The notes under the pieces were generated by a model, which saw only the letters and a list, made by a program, of their open reading frames with translations, had not been told where the DNA came from and did not search any database. A stretch of DNA of 47,332 bases from Victivallales bacterium (GTDB taxonomy: Bacteria; Verrucomicrobiota; Lentisphaeria; Oligosphaerales; Oligosphaeraceae). This document shows, piece after piece, positions 32,429-39,188 of this stretch. Each line of letters begins with the position of its first letter. Position 1 is the stretch's first letter. The DNA is taken from NCBI GenBank assembly GCA_017617415.1, contig JAFZWH010000037.1, positions 1-47,332 on the forward strand. The letters run 5' to 3'. The translations under genes were made by a program, and so were the position numbers.

Positions 32429-34611
32429 TATTTTGAATTACGCATCACGAATTTGAAATGAAACAGCCAGACCAAGGTAAACAGAGCAGCCAACGAGAGA
32501 ATCGGCCAGCGTCGCGGGCGATTCCATTCGCGTTGGGCATTGACCCGCTCTGCTCCATCAATGCGCAGGTATTTCAGATTGTCGTAGCAGATAGTGGGTG
32601 GCAAGTAGTTGTGCAGCCAGTGATGAACCAATGTGACATTGACGGGATGATACCCCCAGCATTTGGGGGCGTCCTCACGGAGAATGTCCTCGGCTTGCCG
32701 AATCAGCTCAAGGCGCTCCTCGCCCTCAGGCATGGCCTCCAGCTGGCGGAACAAGGCATCAAATTCGGAACTTTCGTAGTTGGTGTAGTTGAAACCACGC
32801 CCCCCGCTCTTTACTCGGCCATTTTCTCCATAAAAGAGGAATAGGAAATTTTCAGGATCGGGATAATCCGCCACCCAGCCTCGTTCGAAAAGGAACTGCC
32901 AGTCCCCTTTGTTCAAACGCTCTCGGTTGCGATTCAAATCACTGGCACGCTCCTCCAGCACCACTCCCAATAATGCGAAACGTCGTGCCAGCCACTGGAA
33001 ACGATTCTTGAAATCTGGCAAGCCGGCGGCCGCATGGTCAAGATGGATGACCAACGGCGCACCTGTAGAGGGGTTCACGCCGCCAGGGAAGCCAGCCTGC
33101 TCCATCAATGCTCGCGCCTCTTCCAGGCGACGACGCCGAGGCGCATCATCTGCTTCGTCCCAGACATTAAGGATAGAATTGAAATGCTTGCTGTCCAATT
33201 CATATCCAAATACGCCCGGAGGGATAATCCCTTGGGCGGGAACGCCATTGCCATTTTTAAAAATGGTGACATACTCATCCATATCCAGCACCATCGAGAG
33301 CGCCTGCCGTAATGCACGTTTCGCAGGTTCCAGCCCTCCGACCACAGGATCTATCATATTGAATGCAAAGTAGTAGCTAATGGGAGGGACCTGCCGAATC
33401 AACTGCATTCCACGCTCCGCCATCGCGCCAGACAGCGCCAATTCTCCGCTGGTGGGATTCATCGCCACTGCGTTATCAAACATGTCGTTGGGAATGCCAG
33501 AACAGTCGTAGTAGCCCTGCTGAAATTTTAGCCAGTTGGGGATGGATTCGCGCTCGTAGTTGAAGACCACGCGGTCCACAAACGGCAACTTTCTCCCAGC
33601 ATCCTCCAGTCGGCCCGCCATGCGGTCTTCTTCACTGCCCTCGGTTGGATAATACACTTCACGGTAATTCGGATTGCGCGCTAGCACGATGCGTGAATTG
33701 GGCTCGCATTCCTCCAGCAGGAACGCCCCCGTGCCAAGCGGCCAATGTTCATACGAGAGTCCCGCCACGGTCGCGTCCGGTCGGTGGTAGAACTCCAATG
33801 CCTCCTGGGGCACGGGTGCCAGATAGTGCATCGCCAGCCAATAGCGGAACTGGGGATACTTACGCACGAGGGTGAAACGCACCGTATGGTCATCCAACAC
33901 CTCGCAACCCACGCAGGGAATTGCCCGATAGTTTGGCACGCTGGGACGAATCTCCAGCTCCGCCCTGCCCTCGCCCGCCGCAAGCCGGCGCACATCCTCC
34001 GCTGCAACCGCTTCGGCAACTGCCTGCGAGGTCTCCTCCATCCCCGCCACAAACCCCTTGAAAGTCGAATAGACCGACGATGCCAGACGCGGGTCGCACA
34101 GTCGCACAAAGCCCGTCTTGAAGTCCCAGGCGGTCAGTTCGCGCGTCTCCATTGGTCCGAAATCCTGCGGACGGCGGGGTTCCCTCACGAGCGCTTTCGC
34201 ATCCGCGGCAAAGCATGGGTGAGGTTGCCACATGACCCCTGGTTTTAGCTTCAGAACATACTCCACCCGAGCCACTTCTGACACATCTGTCTCATCGGGC
34301 AAGACCTTCCCCTTCGCATCAAAATACTGCGGTTCGGGGATTGCCTCCAGCAACGACGGGATTAGCCGATAAGGGCGTGCCAAATAGTCGTAGGATAACG
34401 GTGCCTCCAAAATATTGTCCATTACCGCCGACTCGTGGACATAATTCGCCGTCGCGGGATCCAGGCTCTTGATTTGCGCGCTGAAACTGGTGAAGAAGGT
34501 GTTGCTTTCGGCCATTCCCTTCGGCCATGGGTTATTTCCACAACCCTTTAGTCCCGCCAGCAGCACCGCCCACAGCACTATCAGAACTAAGATGTACTTC
34601 AATATTCTCAT
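32428..34611 (-). CDS. Peptide-type ABC transporter substrate-binding protein, doubly anchored
   Basis: A 727-residue family 5 extracellular solute-binding protein (DppA/OppA type). Family hallmarks include SLDPATANY near residue 50, VEYVLKLKPGVMWQP near 117, WPLGTGAFLLEE near 291 and RRRLEEARALMEQAGFPGG near 500. The N-terminus has a hydrophobic segment ending in LKGC (Cys24), a possible lipobox. Unusually, the C-terminus has a second membrane helix (about 700-720, ILSLAALFTLVWLFHF), so the protein may be anchored at both ends. It is followed directly by two permease genes. The start has only a weak ribosome site (GGA). The last residues (MRNSK) are encoded by sequence resembling a decayed heptamer array. 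Confidence 0.9.
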   Translation of the reverse strand: MRILKYILVLIVLWAVLLAGLKGCGNNPWPKGMAESNTFFTSFSAQIKSLDPATANYVHESAVMDNILEAPLSYDYLARPYRLIPSLLEAIPEPQYFDAKGKVLPDETDVSEVARVEYVLKLKPGVMWQPHPCFAADAKALVREPRRPQDFGPMETRELTAWDFKTGFVRLCDPRLASSVYSTFKGFVAGMEETSQAVAEAVAAEDVRRLAAGEGRAELEIRPSVPNYRAIPCVGCEVLDDHTVRFTLVRKYPQFRYWLAMHYLAPVPQEALEFYHRPDATVAGLSYEHWPLGTGAFLLEECEPNSRIVLARNPNYREVYYPTEGSEEDRMAGRLEDAGRKLPFVDRVVFNYERESIPNWLKFQQGYYDCSGIPNDMFDNAVAMNPTSGELALSGAMAERGMQLIRQVPPISYYFAFNMIDPVVGGLEPAKRALRQALSMVLDMDEYVTIFKNGNGVPAQGIIPPGVFGYELDSKHFNSILNVWDEADDAPRRRRLEEARALMEQAGFPGGVNPSTGAPLVIHLDHAAAGLPDFKNRFQWLARRFALLGVVLEERASDLNRNRERLNKGDWQFLFERGWVADYPDPENFLFLFYGENGRVKSGGRGFNYTNYESSEFDALFRQLEAMPEGEERLELIRQAEDILREDAPKCWGYHPVNVTLVHHWLHNYLPPTICYDNLKYLRIDGAERVNAQREWNRPRRWPILSLAALFTLVWLFHFKFVMRNSK

Positions 34612-34704
34612 CGAAAATCCAATTTTGCATAATATACCGCTTCTTCACAATCCCCCCTCGTGTGCCCCGAATAACAGATGTTGCCTTTTAAATTGGCTAT
34701 GTCC

Positions 34705-34912
34705 CCCAACAGGGTACTTAATCAAGGCTTTTCAGCCGCGAAGCGGCGAGCGCACGGAGTGCGCGACCATGCTTAACCGCCTGCAAGCGCCCGTTTAGGG
34801 TGCGCAGCTGGCGGGGAGGCCAACAACAAACCATGCGCCCGCAAGGGCGCGACAACCCTTCGGGTAAAGTCAAAACTGAAAGTAAAAGAACGCAGTTGGG
34901 TACCCTCTTGGG
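34705..34912. repeat. Hairpin-rich element with inverted-repeat ends
   Basis: The ends are inverted repeats of 13 bases with one mismatch (CCCAACAGGGTAC at 34705-34717; GTACCCTCTTGGG at 34900-34912). Inside are at least five short strong hairpins: 34735-34747 (GCCGC/GCGGC), 34750-34764 (GCGCAC/GTGCGC), 34787-34805, 34835-34850 (GCGCCC/GGGCGC) and 34855-34865. No coding frame is evident. It resembles a non-autonomous mobile element or a structured RNA; its GC content differs sharply from the flanks. Confidence 0.6.
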
Positions 34913-34964
34913 AAATAGAGCATTTAAATTTCATAAAAAATACAACTTTTTTAATTGTGATTAC

Positions 34965-34992
34965 TTGAAAAATGTAATTTAATGACTATAAT
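34965..34992 (+). promoter_or_regulatory. Sigma-70-type promoter for the DUF3034-cysK cluster
   Basis: TTGAAA (34965-34970) and a perfect TATAAT (34987-34992) are separated by 16 bases. This would start transcription near 35000, about 80 bases before the ATG. It is the best promoter match in the window. Confidence 0.7.
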
Positions 34993-35082
34993 ATGTAGTG
35001 TTACAAATTTCACAATCATTTTAATTGTGTTTTTTGTAAAACTGATTTCTTACCCACCTTTCAACCATAGGAGGATTTCACC

Positions 35083-35913
35083 ATGAAGAAGAATTTCCGC
35101 ACGGTTTCTGTTCTTTTGTTTTTTGGTTTCCTTGTCACGGTCTTCGGCGGTGTGCCTTTAAACAGCCTAAACGGTTCTGGAGGCATTGCCTTCAATCCGC
35201 TGGCCTATACCTCCGGTCTGAAATTGGAGGAGACCACTTGGGTGACCAAGCCGCAGGTCGGCGCATGGTATGCGAAATTGCCGGAAACGAAGATTGAGTG
35301 GAGTTCGTACAGCCTTTCGCTGACCTTGGCGGACCGCGTGGAGCTGGGCTACGCCTACAACCTGGTCAACGCCCGGAAATACGGCGACAACAACATCCAA
35401 GCCAATGCAGTCGGCGCAAAAATCCGTCTATTGGATGAGAACGCCTTCGACACCGCATGGCTGCCCGCCATCTCCATTGGCGCCGTTTACAAGCATACGG
35501 ATTCCAACACCACCGACCTTTTCAACCTGGACCATTCCGGAGCGGAGTATTATATTGTGGCAACCAAACTGATTACCCAGACGCCCATTCCCGTTCTGCT
35601 CTCCGCAGGACTGCTTCGCAGCGACGAGGTGGTTTACGGGCTGGTCGGCCACAACCACTACGGCACGTCCGTCTTCGCGAACATCGACGTGCTGCCCGCC
35701 AGCAATGTCGCCATTGGCGTGGAATACCGCCAAGGCATCAACGCCGGCAACCACATCAAGAATGCGGACTATTGGGAGGGCCATGTCGCCTGGTTCGTGA
35801 ATGACAAGCTTACTCTCGTTGGCGCATACGTCACCACCGGCAACAAGAACAAGGGCTTCGACCCGCTTGGTCTTGGCGACGGCTTTGTTCTTAGCGTACA
35901 GTATCAGTTCTAA
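35083..35913 (+). CDS. DUF3034 family outer-membrane beta-barrel protein
   Basis: A 276-residue exported protein. The signal peptide (about 1-22) is followed by the DUF3034 opening (PLNSLNGSGGIAFNPLAY). The rest is a series of amphipathic beta strands rich in Tyr, Gly and Asn (VELGYAYNLVNA, VAIGVEYRQG, LTLVGAYVTTG), ending in the outer-membrane signature VQYQF with terminal Phe. It is therefore probably a small barrel in the outer membrane. The family function is not established; its position before cysK and metY hints at a role in import or sensing of a sulfur compound, which is inference. GGAGG eight bases before the ATG and a strong upstream promoter support good expression. Confidence 0.85.
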   Translation: MKKNFRTVSVLLFFGFLVTVFGGVPLNSLNGSGGIAFNPLAYTSGLKLEETTWVTKPQVGAWYAKLPETKIEWSSYSLSLTLADRVELGYAYNLVNARKYGDNNIQANAVGAKIRLLDENAFDTAWLPAISIGAVYKHTDSNTTDLFNLDHSGAEYYIVATKLITQTPIPVLLSAGLLRSDEVVYGLVGHNHYGTSVFANIDVLPASNVAIGVEYRQGINAGNHIKNADYWEGHVAWFVNDKLTLVGAYVTTGNKNKGFDPLGLGDGFVLSVQYQF

Positions 35914-35969
35914 CTAATTTCCAATCTCACCAATCAAACCCACACAAAATTTAACAGGAGCAAATCACC

Positions 35970-36896
35970 ATGTCTAAGATTTACAGCAACATCCTTGAGA
36001 AAGTCGGTCACACCCCGTTGGTTCGCATCAATCGTCTGAACAAGGGCGGCGCCACGGTGCTGGCGAAAGTCGAGTTCTTCAATCCCGCGCAGTCCGTGAA
36101 AGACCGCATCGCCTTGGGAATGGTCGAGGACGCGGAGAAGCGCGGAGTGCTTCAGCCCGGCGGCCTGATCATTGAGCCGACCAGCGGCAACACGGGCGTC
36201 GGTTTGGCACTGGTCGCCGCCGTAAAAGGCTACCGCCTCATCCTGACCATGCCCGACTCGATGTCCATCGAGCGCCGCAAGCTCCTCGCCGCCTTCGGCG
36301 CCGAACTGGTGCTCACTCCGGGCGCGCAAGGCATGAAGGGTGCCGTGGACAAAGCACTGGAACTCCAGCAGCAGAACCCCGGTTCCTTCATCCCGCAGCA
36401 GTTTGAGAACCCCGCCAACTCCGCCACTCACCGCGCCACCACCGCCGAGGAAATCTGGGAGGATACCGACGGGCAAGTCGATGCCTTTGTCGGCGGCGTA
36501 GGCACTGGCGGCACCGTTACCGGCGTGGGGCAGATCCTCAAGGCCCGTAAACCCGGTTTCAAGCTTTTCGCCGTGGAGCCGGACGTCTCCCCCATCCTTC
36601 AGGGCGGCAAGCCCGGGCCGCACAAGATCCAAGGCATCGGCGCGAATTTCATCCCGAAGGTGCTGGATCTCTCCATCGTGGACAAAGTCATCGGCGTCTC
36701 CGCCGAGAACGCCGGCGAAACCGCACGCCGCGCCGCCAAGGAAGAGGGACTTTTCGTTGGCATCTCCTCAGGTGCCGCGCTCTATGCCGCCCTTGAACTC
36801 TCCAAGCAGCCTGAATTCGCAGGAAAGACCATCGTCGCCCTCCTCCCCGATTCCGGCGACCGCTACCTCTCCACCTGGCTCTTCGAGAATCTGTAA
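35970..36896 (+). CDS. cysK: Cysteine synthase (O-acetylserine sulfhydrylase)
   Basis: A 308-residue PLP enzyme making cysteine from O-acetylserine and sulfide. The PLP lysine is Lys44 in [11 protein letters not shown]. The substrate loop PTSGNTG lies near 70-76, the phosphate-binding loop GVGTGGT near 174-180, and the C-terminal SSG and [10 protein letters not shown] segments are intact. Length and motifs are those of ordinary CysK. AGGAG lies upstream of the ATG. It is 56 bases after the DUF3034 gene and, across a repeat cassette, 132 bases before metY on the same strand, forming a sulfide-assimilation cluster. Confidence 0.95.
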   Translation: MSKIYSNILEKVGHTPLVRINRLNKGGATVLAKVEFFNPAQSVKDRIALGMVEDAEKRGVLQPGGLIIEPTSGNTGVGLALVAAVKGYRLILTMPDSMSIERRKLLAAFGAELVLTPGAQGMKGAVDKALELQQQNPGSFIPQQFENPANSATHRATTAEEIWEDTDGQVDAFVGGVGTGGTVTGVGQILKARKPGFKLFAVEPDVSPILQGGKPGPHKIQGIGANFIPKVLDLSIVDKVIGVSAENAGETARRAAKEEGLFVGISSGAALYAALELSKQPEFAGKTIVALLPDSGDRYLSTWLFENL

Positions 36897-36939
36897 GCAC
36901 AGTTGCTTTGATGAAGTGCCTTATCCTGCGGGAGGGGGC

Positions 36940-37014
36940 ACCCTACAATTCTACGGGGGCTTGACGCCCCCACACCCCTGCCCCCTCATTCCGCATTCCT
37001 CATTCCTCATTCCG
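36940..37014 (+). repeat. Leader cassette, copy 2 (conserved box, hairpin, CATTCCT heptamers)
   Basis: In plus-strand order: the box CCCTACAATTCTACGGGGG, a GGGGGC/GCCCCC hairpin (36955-36971), ACCCCTG, then four heptamers (CATTCCG or CATTCCT, 36987-37014), followed at once by the metY ribosome site TAGGAGGT. The order and sequence match copy 1 at 19766-19835, which leads an unrelated gene. Confidence 0.9.
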
Positions 37015-37028
37015 TAGGAGGTTTGCCC

Positions 37029-38315
37029 ATGACCGAACCCACCAAGCAATACCGTTTCGACACCCTCGCCGTCCACGCCGGCTGGAATGGCGACCCTGCC
37101 ACCGACTCCACCGCCGTCCCCGTGTACCGCACCACCGCCTTCAATTTCCAAAGTGCCAAGGATGGTGCGGACCGCTTCGGACTCCGCAAAGCCGCAAACA
37201 TCTACGCCCGGCTGATGAACCCCACCGAGGACGTGCTGGAACAGCGTCTCGCCGCATTGGACGGCGGCGTTGCCGCACTGGCGCTCTCCAGCGGCACCGC
37301 CGCAATCTACTTCTCAGTGACCAACATCGTCGCCACCGGACAGAACCTGGTTGCGGCATCAAACCTCTACGGCGGCACCTACACGCAGTTCGACGTAATT
37401 CTGCCCCAGAGCAACAACATCCATGCCAAGTTCGTGAAGGTCAATGATTTCGCCGCCACCGAGGCGGCCATCGACGACCAGACGCGCGCCATCTTCGTCG
37501 AAGCCATCGGCAACCCCGGCCTGGATGTCGCGGACATCGAGGGCTACGCTAAAATCGCCCAGAAGCACCACCTCCCGCTGATTGTGGACGCCACCTTCGC
37601 CACGCCCGTGCTGCTGCAGCCCATCCGCTACGGCGCAAACGTGGTCATCCACTCGCTCTCCAAGTGGATCGGCGGCCATGGTGCAGGCATCGGCGGCATT
37701 TCAGTCGATGCCGGCAACTTCGACTGGACCGACCCGAAGTTCTCGCTCTTCAACGAACCCGACCGTGGCTACCATGGCATTGTCTGGTCCTCGCTGGGAG
37801 CGGCGGCCTTCGTGACACGCCTTCGCACCGTCGCCTTGCGCAACCAGGGTCCGACCCTCTCGCCGGATGCGGCATGGGTCTTCCTCCAGGGTGTCGAGTC
37901 CCTCCCACTGCGTATTGCGCGTCATTCGGAAAATGCGCGGAAGGTCGCGGAGTTCCTCGCCGCCCATCCGAAAGTCGCCTGGGTGCGCTACCCCGGACTG
38001 TCCGGCGATCCGTCCTATTCACTGGCACAGAAGTACTTGCCAAACGGAAAGGGCGGAATGGTCGTCTTCGGTGTCAAGGGCGGTGCCAAGGAAGGCACCA
38101 CAGTCGTGGACAACCTGAAGCTCTTCCTCCAGCTTGCCAACGTCGGCGACGCCCGCAGCCTCGCCATCCACCCTGCCTCCACCACCCACTCGCAGCTCAC
38201 TGAGGAACAACAGAGGGCGGCTGGTCTCGCACCCGAACTCATCCGACTCTCCATTGGAATTGAAGACCCACAGGACATCATCGAAGATCTTGCCCAAGCA
38301 TTGGACAAAATCTGA
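37029..38315 (+). CDS. metY: O-acetylhomoserine sulfhydrylase (MetY type)
   Basis: A 428-residue PLP enzyme expected to make homocysteine from O-acetylhomoserine and sulfide. Its opening (FDTLAVHAGW, then STAVPVYRTTAFNF) and the internal YARLMNPTEDVLEQRLAALD are typical MetY, as are ALSSGTAAIYFS and the PLP lysine near residue 212 in HSLSKWIGGHG. The C-terminus carries IRLSIGIEDPQDIIEDLAQ. ATG 37029 has a near-perfect AGGAGGT six bases upstream; an upstream in-frame TTG is not needed. With cysK it forms a pair that fixes sulfide into both cysteine and homocysteine. A paralogue lies at 16616-17878. Confidence 0.94.
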   Translation: MTEPTKQYRFDTLAVHAGWNGDPATDSTAVPVYRTTAFNFQSAKDGADRFGLRKAANIYARLMNPTEDVLEQRLAALDGGVAALALSSGTAAIYFSVTNIVATGQNLVAASNLYGGTYTQFDVILPQSNNIHAKFVKVNDFAATEAAIDDQTRAIFVEAIGNPGLDVADIEGYAKIAQKHHLPLIVDATFATPVLLQPIRYGANVVIHSLSKWIGGHGAGIGGISVDAGNFDWTDPKFSLFNEPDRGYHGIVWSSLGAAAFVTRLRTVALRNQGPTLSPDAAWVFLQGVESLPLRIARHSENARKVAEFLAAHPKVAWVRYPGLSGDPSYSLAQKYLPNGKGGMVVFGVKGGAKEGTTVVDNLKLFLQLANVGDARSLAIHPASTTHSQLTEEQQRAAGLAPELIRLSIGIEDPQDIIEDLAQALDKI

Positions 38316-38340
38316 CAATTCGTGACAATCATTGACAATT

Positions 38341-38377
38341 CCGCGCGACATGGGTTTCCTTCCGCCATGCCGCGCGG
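38341..38377 (+). terminator. Stem-loop after metY
   Basis: A long stem (CCGCGCG 38341-38347 with CGCGCGG 38371-38377, plus CATGG/CCATG inside) lies 25 bases after the metY stop. The T run after it is weak (CTTCGCATTTCT), so it may only partly stop transcription into the amidohydrolase gene. Confidence 0.5.
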
Positions 38378-38428
38378 CTTCGCATTTCTGCCTCGCACAT
38401 TCTCACGAAAACAATCTGCACCATAACC

Positions 38429-39181
38429 ATGACCTCCCATTCCTTCGCTGATTTCAGGAAAATCGACGCGCACTCCCACATCGGCTATTTCGGTGCGCCG
38501 TTCAACGTCAATTTCGACGCCCAGATGCTTCGTGAGCAGATGGCCGAATACAACATCGAGAAGACCATCCTGTGCCCGGCCGCCGCCACTTTGAACAGCG
38601 AGTTGCTGGAGGCATGGCGACAGATGCCAGAGGCCATCATCCCCCTCTACTGGGTAAACGCCAATCTCGGTCAGAGTGCCTACGACGAGCTGGAGCACTA
38701 CCTTCGAGACCTCAACTTCGCCGGAGTGAAGATGCAGCCGCTCTTTGACGCCTTCACCGCCGATTCGCCGCTGGTGGACCCCATCATGGAAATCGCGCGC
38801 CACTACGGCAAGCCCGTCTTCATCCACTGCGGTCATCCGCCCTTCTCGCTGCCATGGCAGATCGGACTTTTGGCCGAGCGGCACCCCGACGTCACCACCG
38901 TGATGATCCACATGGGACATGGCCATGGCGTCTATATCGATGCGAGCATCACCATGGCGAAGAAGTTCCCCAACCTCTTCCTGGAGGTCTCCGGGATGCC
39001 GATGGGCTGCCAAATCAAGAACGCCTACGAAAACGTCGGCTCGGAGCGGGTGATGTTCGGCATCGACTCCCCATTCCACCACCCCAGCGTCGAAATCCAG
39101 CGCGTCCTCTCATGCGGTCTCACCGACAAACAGCTCGAGGACGTCTTCTACAACAACGCCCGTAAACTGATGCGGATATGA
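38429..39181 (+). CDS. Amidohydrolase family (TIM-barrel) metal hydrolase
   Basis: A 250-residue amidohydrolase-2 type protein. The N-terminal metal motif is DAHSHIG (residues 13-19); later ligands are His in VFIHCGHPP near 132, His in MIHMGHGHG near 160, and Asp in FGIDSPFHHP near 212. All the expected positions are present, so it should be a metal-dependent hydrolase or decarboxylase in the cytoplasm. Substrate is unknown. It lies 113 bases after metY, across a stem-loop, and ends 7 bases from the stop of the opposite-strand tpsA gene. Confidence 0.85.
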   Translation: MTSHSFADFRKIDAHSHIGYFGAPFNVNFDAQMLREQMAEYNIEKTILCPAAATLNSELLEAWRQMPEAIIPLYWVNANLGQSAYDELEHYLRDLNFAGVKMQPLFDAFTADSPLVDPIMEIARHYGKPVFIHCGHPPFSLPWQIGLLAERHPDVTTVMIHMGHGHGVYIDASITMAKKFPNLFLEVSGMPMGCQIKNAYENVGSERVMFGIDSPFHHPSVEIQRVLSCGLTDKQLEDVFYNNARKLMRI

Positions 39182-39188
39182 CCAAGAG

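Larger units (their letters stand above)
34612..35082. other. 471-base intergenic region
   Basis: This gap separates the leftward transporter operon from the rightward DUF3034-cysK cluster. It holds the hairpin-rich element at 34705-34912 and, close to the DUF3034 gene, an A/T-rich promoter region with a good sigma-70-type match at 34965-34992. No tRNA or convincing small protein was found; short open frames here have no ribosome site. Confidence 0.7.

Noticed and set aside
34705-34912. tRNA, tmRNA, 6S RNA or RNase P RNA
   Set aside because: No cloverleaf, T-loop motif or known core sequence was found; hairpins are short and independent.
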